Below are positions 20,901-27,612 of a DNA stretch of 64,000 nt, one piece after another. The stretch is from Streptococcus sanguinis (GTDB taxonomy: Bacteria; Bacillota; Bacilli; Lactobacillales; Streptococcaceae). Both the position numbers and the translations under genes were made by a program. Every line of letters begins with the position of its first letter. The stretch's first letter is position 1. The stretch covers positions 1,426,001-1,490,000 of the forward strand of contig NZ_LS483364.1 in NCBI RefSeq assembly GCF_900475275.1, read 5' to 3'. The notes beneath the pieces are model-generated. The model was given only the letters and a program-made list of their open reading frames with translations, ran no database searches and was not told where the DNA came from.

Positions 20901-22069
20901 ACACCATTTGCGTCTGTAACTGTACGCTTCCACTCGGCCAAATGTTCCCAACCCTTACCATTGGTTGTAAAGATAGCATACTCACCAGGGTTTGCCTCTT
21001 CTCCATCAGCCATGACAACTGTTGCTTTAACAGGTTTCCCACGATATCTAGCTTCAACTTTGAACTTCACACCGTAGTTGGCTTCATCTTTAGGAACCTG
21101 CAGTTGAGTCTTACGCCCCTTGGTATCAATTCCTTCTGACTTAATAGCTGAATATTGATTCTGAGCAGCACCAGTAATTTTAGGACGGTAATCATCACCA
21201 TACCAATACTGATAAGCATAATTATTGCTATTGTTATACTGAAGCCAAGTATTTTTTGCATTGGGATCATAACTGCTTTCGTACTCAGTTCCCTTTACTC
21301 GATCACGATAGATCTCTGTCGCATAGAAAGGTTTCAATTCCGTGACAGTCAGTTTGACCACATAGCCCGGCGAAATTTCCTTCTCATATACTGTCCCTAC
21401 TTTAAATGAACCATCTTTATCTAGATTTCTCAGTGATTTAGTATCACCAAAATCCAGCCAGTTTACTTGCTTCATCAACTCATCAGAGCGTTTCCTCACT
21501 GATTCTTCCAGTGTTGGTTTAGAAACTGTAGGATTAGGTGTTGCATCTTGTATAGCAGAGCTAGCTTGACCAGCAGGACTGGCAGTACGGAATGATGTTC
21601 CTGCCTCCATTGGCTGGCCATTACGATCAGACCTTGGCATAGCCGCAGAACTTGGTTTTGGCGTATATTGCACTGAATAAGAGCGAGCCCGACTAGCTTC
21701 AGCAGGTCTGGCTTCATTAGAGGTCTCAGCTGTTTGATTAGCTTCTTGTGCCTTTTCAGGTGTCGCTTGCTCTGAAGCTGCAACTGGGCTTACCAGCTGA
21801 TTTTGATCAGCACTTGCTTCTGAGTTAGCTGTTTCAGGAACAGCAGATGTTGCTGTATTCTCAAGAGCAGGCTGACTGACAGCAGACTCCGTCAGTTTTT
21901 CTGGCAGTGAGATATTATCATCCACAGTTCCGCTGGCAGTTTCATCTGCATTGACTGTAGCCGCAGTACCTAAAAGGAAAACGGTAGATAATAATACCGA
22001 GCAAACTCCGACATTTAATTTTCGAATTGAAAACTTATTTAAATGGGGGTTAAATAATTCTTTTCCCAT
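11903..22069 (-). CDS. CshA-like fibrillar surface adhesin, third and largest paralogue (LPXTG)
   Basis: I place the start at the ATG at 22069 (MGKELFNPHL, SD GGAG 5 nt upstream) rather than an in-frame codon ten residues earlier, because the signal peptide then aligns with its paralogues. The product is 3388 residues. It has a YSIRK-type signal peptide, a long disordered segment (to about 190), a non-repeat adhesive domain ending near PPKGEK, 26 CshA modules, a Pro-rich linker, and LPKTG plus hydrophobic span plus EKRKKKSED tail. Modules 5-23 fall into four types in a restricted order. The role is fibril-forming adhesion, inferred from CshA of S. gordonii. With 26 modules the stalk would be far longer than that of the second paralogue. 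Confidence 0.95.
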   Translation of the reverse strand: MGKELFNPHLNKFSIRKLNVGVCSVLLSTVFLLGTAATVNADETASGTVDDNISLPEKLTESAVSQPALENTATSAVPETANSEASADQNQLVSPVAASEQATPEKAQEANQTAETSNEARPAEASRARSYSVQYTPKPSSAAMPRSDRNGQPMEAGTSFRTASPAGQASSAIQDATPNPTVSKPTLEESVRKRSDELMKQVNWLDFGDTKSLRNLDKDGSFKVGTVYEKEISPGYVVKLTVTELKPFYATEIYRDRVKGTEYESSYDPNAKNTWLQYNNSNNYAYQYWYGDDYRPKITGAAQNQYSAIKSEGIDTKGRKTQLQVPKDEANYGVKFKVEARYRGKPVKATVVMADGEEANPGEYAIFTTNGKGWEHLAEWKRTVTDANGVTTEITETYKPMKPTTEGQFIGDDGTGVHWQAYVSPDQKTGGLGSQVFGPNISRNNTIPLVMTRGASEVGIYIASSGQQAAMIGFMAIDEGDAPDSYGKAIHAISRYNAETGGQNPQPFLGRVAADIDTTSGNNWKHDDQNDLADEGVNQLLSDDLVGKTNGLFPVNRLHDGDYSLRIHASANGYEKAYVRAWIDFNNNGVFDEDEASEFTEVTTEGDYTVNFKKNPAMTNPELSKLGMRVRIALNKGDIEKPTGTAFSGEVEDLEVELTYPPKGEKKESTGIRDQRQTATLHFTPQGIAQNTENKKVAIDTTKAPIVLDTRGNALTADAEGWYNTSEGSYKVTANGADVDVVYEPKAGFIGTAQGINIRRFDTNGASTDWIAKNQAEAVINDQLNTMDGRYVPTVLNVPKYETTDAQGLTQEKTPVFNDGDAGKTPTSPSEANSVKFVKADGTTTDDTRVPALSNGREVGRFEVQPATGKITFKPNKNFVGTVDPISVQLTDGKGIPHQAVYQPKVTPVKPSAQGASSEGIQGAVQTGQLTFNPGNNLVPIDSKKLPIFDNGSQTKTVDGVGTYQVDNQGLVTFTPLPTYTGRPAAETVKRVDVNGTEVTATYQADVKAAAPSATNTETSGVQGHVQRGKVSFTEGSAQVNGQKQTVAFPAGSTPLFDNGSTVKEVPTVGKFEVDEDGNVTFTPEKQFKGLTPDIRITRTDTNGSTATAIYKATVTAVTPTGTNITSTGKQGRPQTGKPNFVSGNPDVPMDNDTPATFDDGSKRKVVPNVGIFEVAPDGSVTFTPDKQYVGTPDPVLVKRVDKNGTPVTAKYTPTVEKVTPRATGAQTKGPQGQVQKGKVTFEPGSPQVGFPENSTPVFDTGTNVKEIAKVGKFEVDGEGNVTFTPVKTFVGKTPEVELSHADVNGTVAKAKYRATVTAVTPTGTGDQTEGPQGQVQKGRVTFKAGDPKVGFPANSTPVFDTGTNVKEIAKVGKFEVDAEGVVTFTPDKRFVGETPEISITRKDANGIAAKVTYIATVTSVTPTGTNVTSTGPQGLPQTGTPTFQGGDPLVPIDEAVTPTFEDESKEKTISGQGTYTIAPDGTVTFTPEKQFVGKPDSITVKRVDKNGTPVTATYSPEFTKVTPTGTGDKTEGLQGQVQEGHVTFTPGHASVPFPAETTPLFDNGLTVKEIPTVGKFEVDANGKVTFTPDKQFKGTTPELTLVRADVNGTPVTVKYQAVVKEVVPTGTNITSTGEQGRPQTGKPNFVSGTPGVPLDNDTPATFDDGSKRKVVPNVGIFEVAPDGSVTFTPDKQYVGTPDPVVVKRVDKNGTPVTAKYTPTVEKVSPRATGAQTEGLQGQVQKAKVTFEAGSPQVGFPENSTPIFDTGTTVQEVAKVGKFEVDAEGNVIFTPVKSFVGKTPEVELSRADVNGTVAKANYQATVTAVTPTGTGDRTEGLQGQVQKGHVTFTPGHELVPFPAGSTPLFGNGKNIKEVPNIGKFEVDADGTVTFTPDKQFKGETPELGIIRVDANGTPVTVKYQAVVKEVTPTGTTVTSIGPQGMPQTGTPTFKGADPLVPIDETVEPTFADGSKEKKIPGQGTYTITPDGVVTFTPEKQFVGTPDPITVKRVDKNGTPVTATYSPEFTKVTPTGTNATSTGPQGLPQIGTPTFAGGDPLVPIDETVEPTFEDGSKKKTIPGQGTYTITPDGAVTFTPDKQFVGKPDPITVKRVDKNGTPVMATYSPEFTKVTPTGTGTKSEGLQGQVQEGQVTFTPGHDSVPFPASSTPLFDNGTAVKEVPNVGKFEVDADGKVTFTPDKQFKGETPELELTRTDVNGTPVTVKYQAVVKEVTPTATTSTSTGPQGRPQTGKPNFVGGDPNVPLDNDTPATFDDGSKRKEVPNVGIFEVTPDGSVTFTPDKQFVGTPDPVVVKRVDKNGTPVTAKYTPTVEKVTPRATGAQTEGLQGQVQKGKITFEAGNPQVGFPENSTPVFDTGTNVKEIAKVGKFEVDGEGNVTFTPVKTFVGKTPEIELSRADVNGTAAKANYQATVTAVIPTGTSDKTEGLQGQVQEGKVTFTPGHDSVPFPAGSTPLFDNGSSVKEVPNVGKFEVDADGKVTFTPDKQFKGETPELELTRVDANGTPVTVKYQAVVREVTPTGTTSTSTGKQGRPQTGKPNFVSGNPDVPLDNDTPATFDDGSKRKEVPNVGTFEVAPDGSVTFTPDKQFVGTPDPVVVKRVDKNGTPVTAKYTPTVEKVTPIGTTATSTGPQGLPQTGTPTFTGGNPLVPIDDSVEPSFYDGSKEKTIPGQGTYTITPDGSVTFTPEKQFVGKPDPITVKRVDKNGTPVTATYSPEFTKVTPTGTGSKTEGLQGQIQEGKVTFTPGHELVPFPAGSTPLFDNGSSVKEVPNVGKFEVDADGKVTFTPDKQFKGETPELELTRTDVNGTPVTVKYQAVVKEVTPTGTTATSTGPQGLPQTGTPTFKGADPLVPIDETVEPTFADGSKKKTIPGQGTYTITPDGAVTFTPDKQFVGKPDPVTVKRVDKNGTPVTATYSPEFTKVTPTGTGTKTEGLQGQVQKGQVTFTPGHKLVPFPAGSTPLFGNGKNIKEVPNVGKFEVDADNKVTFTPIKQFKGETSELGLIRLDANGTPVIVKYQAIVKAVVPTGKDTTSTNIKGHVQTGTPVFEAGDPLVPIDETIAPIFEDGSKEKTIPGEGTYTITPDGTVTFTPEADFLGQGSGVTLIRRDKNGTSVTARYVPTVVEPSTSKDSVSSGRKGQAQTGTPTFEGAIDQAVAPTFADGSTEMVVPGEGTYRFNMLGAVTFVPEADFVGTARGVVVKRSDIYGNAVTATYTPTVLGSTATEDTGSTGLKGQPQTGKPIFEGDVDPTVPPTFEDGSTEKVVPGQGTYTIAPDGTVTFVPETGFVGQADGVTVIRKDRNGQTISAVYVPTVTEAPVQPERTITPAPPSLSKSEGAKSLPKTGTEETSYLAASLLAGVSGLGLIGLEKRKKKSED
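14478..15993 (-). repeat. Higher-order repeat, second copy (modules 14-18, A-B-C-D-B)
   Basis: Five successive modules of the third paralogue (5 x 303 nt) repeat the type order A-B-C-D-B found in modules 8-12 at about 16295-17810. The two blocks share module order and most residues, and are separated by one extra A module. Block limits are approximate, set at the TPTG module starts. Confidence 0.7.
16295..17810 (-). repeat. Higher-order repeat, first copy (modules 8-12, A-B-C-D-B)
   Basis: This block has the same five-module order as 14478-15993 and the same length, about 1515 nt. It fits a segmental duplication by unequal recombination inside the gene rather than one-by-one module gain. Confidence 0.7.
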
Positions 22070-22104
22070 AGAATCTCCTATATTAATATTTAATAGCAAT
22101 TGGT

Positions 22105-22145
22105 ATTATACAACATTTATATATAGTTAGCCATGGATATGACTG
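22105..22145 (-). promoter_or_regulatory. Promoter and degenerate operator of third CshA-like gene
   Basis: The -10 TATAAT (22105-22110) is again 13 nt from an inverted repeat. The near arm is TAGTTA on the plus strand (22124-22129), the spacer is 10 nt, and the far arm is TGACTG (22140-22145), a 4/6 match to TAACTA. The weaker far arm may mean different regulation of this paralogue. Confidence 0.5.
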
Positions 22146-22205
22146 TAGTTGAGGGGCATAGTGTCCAAAAATAGACACATAAAAAAAAGACTCCATTTTT
22201 ATAGT

Positions 22206-22235
22206 AAAAAAAGAAGATCCGCAAACGAATCTTCT
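22206..22235 (-). terminator. Terminator of flavin oxidoreductase gene
   Basis: The stem AGAAGAT (22212-22218) / ATCTTCT (22229-22235) is followed on the minus strand by six T. It abuts the stop codon. Its loop, CCGCAAACGA, resembles that of the terminator at 11833-11870. Confidence 0.65.
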
Positions 22236-22732
22236 CACTTTTGACTTTCTGATAAAACCTTATCTAATTTTTCCTGCAGGGCTGCTAATTCCCAACCTTC
22301 GATTTCTTTTAGCTTATGATTAGTCACTGCCAGCCCCTCATATTCGAGTCCGCAGTTCTGGCAAAAGCGGCTCATCACGTAGTCCAGCATTTCAATTTCT
22401 TTGCTAGGCTGAGAACCTTGCAGGAGGAAAAACACCTTTTTGCCCTTGAGTACTGCCTGCGGCTCATGCACATCAGCTACTCGGTCCAACAAAGTTTTTA
22501 GCAGACCTGAAAAAGACCACCAATAAATAGGGCTGGTAAAGACCAGCACATCAGCCTGACTCAGCTGCTCATAGACTTGAAAGAACTGGTCGTTTTCTGC
22601 TGACTGGCCATATTGCTCAATGTGGTAGTCCACTAATTGAAGTGCCTCATAATCTCTATCCCGCAGAAAAAAGTGCCCCAACTTAAAACTATTACCATTC
22701 CTATTCGGGCTGGCGTTTACCAAATAAATCAT
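22235..22732 (-). CDS. Flavodoxin-like NAD(P)H-dependent oxidoreductase
   Basis: This 165-residue protein has the flavodoxin fold of the NADPH-dependent FMN reductase / NAD(P)H quinone reductase family. The FMN phosphate loop is seen at NASPNRNGNS (about 6-15) and the flavin-ring segment at SPIYWWSFSGLLKTLLDRV (about 86-104). It probably reduces quinones or flavins in the cytoplasm; the substrate cannot be told. A CQNC pair lies near residue 124. It has its own extended -10 promoter (TGATATAAT, 22762-22770) just beyond the budA terminator, a good SD, and a terminator at its stop, so it is likely transcribed alone. Confidence 0.85.
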   Translation of the reverse strand: MIYLVNASPNRNGNSFKLGHFFLRDRDYEALQLVDYHIEQYGQSAENDQFFQVYEQLSQADVLVFTSPIYWWSFSGLLKTLLDRVADVHEPQAVLKGKKVFFLLQGSQPSKEIEMLDYVMSRFCQNCGLEYEGLAVTNHKLKEIEGWELAALQEKLDKVLSESQK

Positions 22733-22770
22733 AGCTTCTCTTCTCCTCTATTCTTTTTCCAATTATATCA

Positions 22771-22800
22771 AAAAAGAGGGGAGCAAACAATGCTCACCCC
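22771..22800 (-). terminator. Terminator of budA
   Basis: On the minus strand the stem GGGG(TG)AGCA / TGCTCCCC (one bulge) with a short loop is followed by CTCTTTTTT. It lies just downstream of the budA stop at 22807. Confidence 0.7.
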
Positions 22801-22806
22801 TACTAT

Positions 22807-23526
22807 TTATTCCGACTTTTCCATATCTTCTTTCATCTCATCCATATTAAACTTAGCAAAGAGATACTTGCGATCTTGTACCGGGAAACGCTGATCCAGC
22901 TGGTCTACAGCACCCAACTCGACGACACCTTCCCTGATGACAAAGTCCATAACATGTCCGCCAAAAGTCAGATCATCCGATACAAAATGCAGATGATAGC
23001 CTGCCAGACTGACCCCGTGGAAAATCTCAGGAGTCCAGATACCAACGATGGTGCCTGTGACATTTTCCTTACGATACTCAGGCTGGTTAACCGCTACTTC
23101 CGCAAACTTCCGCTCCGTCGTAGACTTGGGAATCATCCGAACATGCATATGGGTGAAATCACCGTGAATCTTGATAGAGCGGAAAAGATTTTCTCCATCA
23201 TAATAAGACTCAATCCGCTTTTCCAACTCCTTGTCATCCATCTCAAAGCGCTGACGGAAAATGACCTCCGCCTGATGGGGAACAACTGCCGCGTAAGGTA
23301 CTGTCATATCTGGTGACACCTCAACCACTTCTGGCACTTCTCCAGATCCCTTTGCCTGATAAGCCTTACCATTGAGAACAATGAGCTCACCATCAATAGA
23401 GTCCAATGTCCCCAAGCCCAAATCTCCATACTGCAGCAACTCCCCAACAGTCATACTGCCGTCGTAAAGACCAGCCATCAAGGCTCCCAAAGTATTATAT
23501 TGAAATAATTTGATTGGTTCTGCCAT
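22807..23526 (-). CDS. budA: Alpha-acetolactate decarboxylase
   Basis: This 239-residue enzyme converts (S)-2-acetolactate to acetoin and CO2, diverting pyruvate to a neutral product and draining acetolactate from branched-chain amino-acid synthesis. The family zinc-binding motif is visible in GYHLHFVSDDLTFGGHVMDF (about 176-195), with the His-x-His pair and a third His, and the length is typical. The SD AAGGAA lies 6 nt before the ATG. An extended -10 (TGGTATAAT on the minus strand, 23625-23633) lies about 95 nt upstream. No acetolactate synthase gene is adjacent, so this is a single-gene unit. Confidence 0.95.
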   Translation of the reverse strand: MAEPIKLFQYNTLGALMAGLYDGSMTVGELLQYGDLGLGTLDSIDGELIVLNGKAYQAKGSGEVPEVVEVSPDMTVPYAAVVPHQAEVIFRQRFEMDDKELEKRIESYYDGENLFRSIKIHGDFTHMHVRMIPKSTTERKFAEVAVNQPEYRKENVTGTIVGIWTPEIFHGVSLAGYHLHFVSDDLTFGGHVMDFVIREGVVELGAVDQLDQRFPVQDRKYLFAKFNMDEMKEDMEKSE

Positions 23527-23673
23527 TCTTTTTCCTTAATCTTTCTCTTCTAAAAATATTATTGCCCATCCAGCTAAGTTTTTTTCATCTTTATTACATT
23601 GGCTACTGAATTTCTATGCCAATCATTATACCATAAATCGCGGGAAATGGCTGAGCGAGTGCTTCTTCAGCTG

Positions 23674-24903
23674 TTATAAGCTTTCATAAAGCTCCTGCAT
23701 ACTCCCATCATCAGGCACTAATCTTAGATAAGAAGCAGTAGCTCTTTTAGCTTCTTCAAATCTGCCTAGTTCACGCAAAAGATAGACATACTGCTCCAAA
23801 AACTCTGGATTATCTTGCAATTCACGAGCCAGTTGATTATAGAGTTCCTCTGCTTTTTCCAGATTTTCCAAAGCCTGATAAGCACGCGCCAGATTCCAGC
23901 GAGTCAAGGCATTATCGACTTCTTGCTCTGCAAATTCTAAAATATCCTCATAACGCTCCTGCTCCAAGTAAAGAGTAGTCAGTCGCAAGGCAATCTCTTC
24001 CAAATCATCCGCATCTTCCTGAGCCTGCAAAAGATAATTTTCAGCCGCTTTCTCATCATGAAGTTCATAAGAAAGCTGTGAGGCTAAAAGCAAGAGCCGA
24101 GTCTCAAAAGGATTCTTAGCCAAGCCCTGCTGGGCAAGGGTCAGGGCTTCAGCCGTCCGATGATCCGCATGAAGAGATAGGGCATAGCCATATTCGTAGC
24201 CTTCAAAATCCGGTGACAGAGTATCCAATTGCTTGAAATAAAGATTGGCCTTTTGGTATTCTTCTTGGTCCGCTAAAATAGTCGCTAGCTCATAAACCGC
24301 AGCATCGTCATACTCCAGCTCAACTGCTTTCTCCAAAAACTCAATGGCAGCTGCAAATTTTCCAAGGCTGGCATAGCAGACCCCAATCCGCTGATAGGTT
24401 GAGACGCCTGTTTGCTCAAAGATTGAGCGATTGTCTAGCTGGGCGTATTCCTTAATCGCCTGTGAAAAATCCCCCAGCTCCAAATCTATCTCAGCCAGAC
24501 CAAAGGTTACCAAAGGCTCATCAGTCAGCTCTGCTGCCTGAGCTAATTTTTCACGAGCTACATCAGGAAGCCCCTCTAGCTGATAGAGGTCAGCCTTAGC
24601 CAAGAGAGCAGCAACATACCAGTCACTGTCTGGCTGAATCTCCTCCAGATAGGCAAAAGCCTGCTCCAAGTCCCCATCGTCACTGGCAATAGCTGCCAAG
24701 CTGATATAAGAAGCCGGATAGTCAGGAGCCAACTTTTCAAAAATACGCTTGGCCTGAGGGAAAAAGCCGATACTCTCTAAGTAATCGGCTAAATCCAATA
24801 ATTCTTCTTCGCTGTCTGTAGTCAGGGCTTGCTCGAAATAGCGTTCAGCCAGAGCTAGGTCCTGCTCCTGTAAAGCTGCCAACATTTGCTCACTCTTGCT
24901 CAC
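23674..24903 (-). CDS. Tetratricopeptide-repeat protein
   Basis: A 409-residue cytoplasmic protein built of about ten TPR-like helical pairs (for example DLALAERYFEQAL, AIEFLEKAVELEYDDAAVYE, NLEKAEELYNQLAREL). I chose the GTG at 24903 because AAGGAG lies exactly 6 nt upstream. A longer frame to 24945 has no such site, and an internal ATG at 24885 lacks one too. The start overlaps the preceding permease gene by 14 nt, so the two are probably co-translated. TPR proteins are scaffolds; no partner can be named. Conserved linkage of TPR and permease genes in streptococci is a recollection, not tested here. Confidence 0.85.
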   Translation of the reverse strand: MSKSEQMLAALQEQDLALAERYFEQALTTDSEEELLDLADYLESIGFFPQAKRIFEKLAPDYPASYISLAAIASDDGDLEQAFAYLEEIQPDSDWYVAALLAKADLYQLEGLPDVAREKLAQAAELTDEPLVTFGLAEIDLELGDFSQAIKEYAQLDNRSIFEQTGVSTYQRIGVCYASLGKFAAAIEFLEKAVELEYDDAAVYELATILADQEEYQKANLYFKQLDTLSPDFEGYEYGYALSLHADHRTAEALTLAQQGLAKNPFETRLLLLASQLSYELHDEKAAENYLLQAQEDADDLEEIALRLTTLYLEQERYEDILEFAEQEVDNALTRWNLARAYQALENLEKAEELYNQLARELQDNPEFLEQYVYLLRELGRFEEAKRATASYLRLVPDDGSMQELYESL

Positions 24904-26068
24904 TGATTTCTCCTTCTTGTTCAAAATCGGCTTCATAGAGGCCACTTACTTTCTGATACCACTTAAAGATGGCCGCAATGGCAACCTTGGCTGAAGCATA
25001 GGCAGGAATTCCCAGGAAAACGCCCCAAATGCCAAACATGGTGCCAGAAGTCAATAATACGAATAAAATCGTAATTGGATGAATACTGAGCTGACTGCCC
25101 AAGACCAGAGGAGAAACAAAACGCCCCTCGATAGTCTGCTCAACGATGAAAACAACAATGACTTTAGCCAGCATTACTGGACCGCCAGCAATCAAACCGA
25201 TTGCCAGAGCCGGAAGCATAGCCAAAAAGCTGCCCAGATAAGGCACCAGATTGAGAACGCCGGCAATTACTCCAAGAGTGACACCATAGCGCAGACCAAT
25301 AATCTTGAAGAAAACGATAAACATCAGAGCTACAATGATAGCAACCGTCACCTGACCACGCACATAGTTGGCCAACTGGCTGTTGATATCCGTCATCACT
25401 TGACCAAAGGATTCTCGGAATTTAGTTGGCAGAAACTGGGTCACATAGCCTTTCAGATTTTTCCCATCTCTCAGCAGGTAAAAAAGGATAAATGGCATGA
25501 TGATAATAGCCACGACAATCTGCGAAGTTGTACTGATTAAGTTCCCCGCCCAGTTAACTGCCCGCGATGAAAAATTGCTGGCCCAATCAGTAATCTGGCT
25601 AGACAGATTACTAGTGTATTCTTCAATCTGCGGCTTGAAATCCTCCGAAATATACTTGGTCACAACATCGTCGATGAACTTGTCAGCCTGCTTCAGATAA
25701 GCTGGAACATTTCTGACAAAGGCCATGACCTGATGCTGCAAGCTAGGAATAGCAACAGCCAAGCCCCAGATAATCAAAAAAGCAATTAAAACAAAGACAA
25801 TAGTAATAGCAACCAGTCGATTAATCTTATGCTTTTCCATCCAGTCAACAATCGGATTTAACAGATAATAAAGCAGACCAGCTAAAATAACCGGCAGCAT
25901 AATCACTCCCAAGAATTCAATGACTGGACTAAAAATAAAACTGATTTTACTCAGTATAAAAATATTCAGTCCCATCAAAAGGGTTACTAGAAATACTGTA
26001 ATGGCCTTGTTATCTAAAAACCATTTAAAAAACCAAGATAGGCTAAAATCTTTTTCTTTGTGCTCCAT
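24890..26068 (-). CDS. AI-2E family (UPF0118) transporter / permease
   Basis: A 392-residue membrane protein with about eight predicted spans: two near 20-50, one near 65-90, one near 170-200, and a dense C-terminal set. A long soluble loop (about 95-160, KQADKFIDDVVTKY onward) sits between early spans, as is typical of the family. The conserved motif GVLNLVPYLGSF is seen near residue 267. Members include TqsA/YdgG-type exporters and Na+/H+ antiporters, and the substrate here is unknown. SD GGAGGA precedes the ATG. It is the first gene of a two-gene unit with the TPR gene. Confidence 0.88.
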   Translation of the reverse strand: MEHKEKDFSLSWFFKWFLDNKAITVFLVTLLMGLNIFILSKISFIFSPVIEFLGVIMLPVILAGLLYYLLNPIVDWMEKHKINRLVAITIVFVLIAFLIIWGLAVAIPSLQHQVMAFVRNVPAYLKQADKFIDDVVTKYISEDFKPQIEEYTSNLSSQITDWASNFSSRAVNWAGNLISTTSQIVVAIIIMPFILFYLLRDGKNLKGYVTQFLPTKFRESFGQVMTDINSQLANYVRGQVTVAIIVALMFIVFFKIIGLRYGVTLGVIAGVLNLVPYLGSFLAMLPALAIGLIAGGPVMLAKVIVVFIVEQTIEGRFVSPLVLGSQLSIHPITILFVLLTSGTMFGIWGVFLGIPAYASAKVAIAAIFKWYQKVSGLYEADFEQEGEISEQE

Positions 26069-26144
26069 ATTCTCCTCCTTTAACTTGTCATTTCATTGTA
26101 ACATTTTTCAGAGAAAAATTCTCTGCTCAGCTATAGGGAAAAGC

Positions 26145-26206
26145 AAAAAAAGAGAGGTGCCAGAAGACTTGTATTTTTCGCAAAATACAGCTTCTGACTT
26201 CTCTCT
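26145..26206 (-). terminator. Long-stem terminator of efflux/two-component operon
   Basis: An imperfect hairpin with a stem of about 25 bp (26151-26177 with 26182-26206, loop around TCGC) is followed on the minus strand by seven T. It lies about 30 nt past the histidine kinase stop. The stem is unusually long for an intrinsic terminator. Confidence 0.75.
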
Positions 26207-26238
26207 TCGGTTCCTGCAAGGCCAGCTAGAATGCAAGG

Positions 26239-27612
26239 CTATTTCTCGACAGCCGGCAGAGAAATGCTAAAGCGCATTTTCCGCCCATCAACAGTTTCAA
26301 ACTGATATCGCAGACCATGCTTGTCCAAAATTTGCTGAACGATAAAGAGTCCCAGACCTGTTCCGCCATCCTTGCGATTGCGACTGTAGTCTGGCCGGTA
26401 GAAAGGCTGAAAAATCTGCTGAATTTGGTCTTTGTTCAAAACTCGTTCTGCCTCATTTTCGATGACTAGCTTATGCTCTTCCAGCCTGAGTAGAATCTGT
26501 CCGCCTTCTACTGTATAATGAAAGGCATTGTCCAGAAGATTCTTGATAGCCTTGAGCAGATAGGTGCGGTTCCCCTTGACCTTCGCTTCTGCCAGCTCAA
26601 CTTGAAAATGGTAGTGTCTGACATCTGCTAAAACTCGATAGGTGCTCAGATTTTCCTCCAAGACCTGCTTGAGTGAAAAGACTTCCTGTTCAGTTTCAGT
26701 CTTCATCTCCAGTTTAGAAATGGCTAAGATAGACTGGACCAACTCCGACTGCTCCTCTAGGATTTCTCGGCACTTCTGCAAGTACTTGTCTCGATCCTTG
26801 AACTCTCCTACTCCATAGATCATGCCATCAACCATCCCCATCATGCTGGTAATGGGTGTCTTGAGCTCATGCGATGTCATTCGCAAGAACTCAGCCTTTT
26901 CCCGCTCGCTTTCCGCAACCTTTTCATTTTCTAGGCGCAGAGCCTCGATACTAGTCAGCAGATTGGCATAGAGATGATTGATGTCTTGGGCCAGTTCGGC
27001 AATCTCATCGCGCCCCTTGACCTGACAGGTCACATCTGGAGCCAGACTCGTCATTTGACGGGTGCTCTTAGAGATGGCTTTGATTCGCTGACTGGAAGTC
27101 CGGCTGTAGAGATAGGCTGCCAGACCACCTAGACTCAGAGACACAAGCAAGACAAATGGATAGAGATTGAGCAAAATCCGACTGGCATCAGAAACCGGCT
27201 GTAAGGAGTATTCCCCTCTCAGGACAACTTCTTTACCATCAGAAGTTCGAAAACTTTCTGATAAACTCTTGCTCTCATAGTCGCTGTTGGCAATTGTTGG
27301 GACGATAGTCAGCTGCAGAGAACTTTCATCTCCTGCCTCAAGAGAGGGATAGAGGATCGTATTGTCTTTCGCAAGCAAGGTAAACCAAATCAGATTGCTC
27401 TTTTTACTATAATCACTCAACAGTTCGCCGATTTGTTGACTGGACTTCCCTTTGACTTGCTTGGAAACTTGGTTAAATTCCCGCTGAGCTTCTCCACTCT
27501 TAACCTGCTGATAATACACTGGCATGGCAAAGTAAAGACTGGCTAGAACGATAGTCACCACCACGAAAATGATAGAGGAAGTCAGAAGAAAGTTCTTTTT
27601 GACAATTTTCAC
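26239..27612 (-). CDS. Sensor histidine kinase
   Basis: A 457-residue membrane kinase: span 1 at about 9-30, an extracellular domain (about 31-145), span 2 at about 147-170, a HAMP-like linker (about 172-225), then dimerisation and catalytic domains. The phospho-acceptor is His248 in MTSHELKTPITS. The N box is NLLDNAFHY and the G box GGTGLGLFIV. Its start overlaps the response-regulator stop by 4 nt, so the pair is co-translated. Its position at the end of an ABC-efflux operon suggests it senses a drug, a peptide or envelope damage and controls the operon; the ligand is unknown. Confidence 0.93.
   Translation of the reverse strand: MKIVKKNFLLTSSIIFVVVTIVLASLYFAMPVYYQQVKSGEAQREFNQVSKQVKGKSSQQIGELLSDYSKKSNLIWFTLLAKDNTILYPSLEAGDESSLQLTIVPTIANSDYESKSLSESFRTSDGKEVVLRGEYSLQPVSDASRILLNLYPFVLLVSLSLGGLAAYLYSRTSSQRIKAISKSTRQMTSLAPDVTCQVKGRDEIAELAQDINHLYANLLTSIEALRLENEKVAESEREKAEFLRMTSHELKTPITSMMGMVDGMIYGVGEFKDRDKYLQKCREILEEQSELVQSILAISKLEMKTETEQEVFSLKQVLEENLSTYRVLADVRHYHFQVELAEAKVKGNRTYLLKAIKNLLDNAFHYTVEGGQILLRLEEHKLVIENEAERVLNKDQIQQIFQPFYRPDYSRNRKDGGTGLGLFIVQQILDKHGLRYQFETVDGRKMRFSISLPAVEK

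Noticed and set aside
1..22069. Possible CRISPR array or satellite DNA from strong 303-nt periodicity
   Set aside because: Repeats are coding modules with continuous frames and no spacers.
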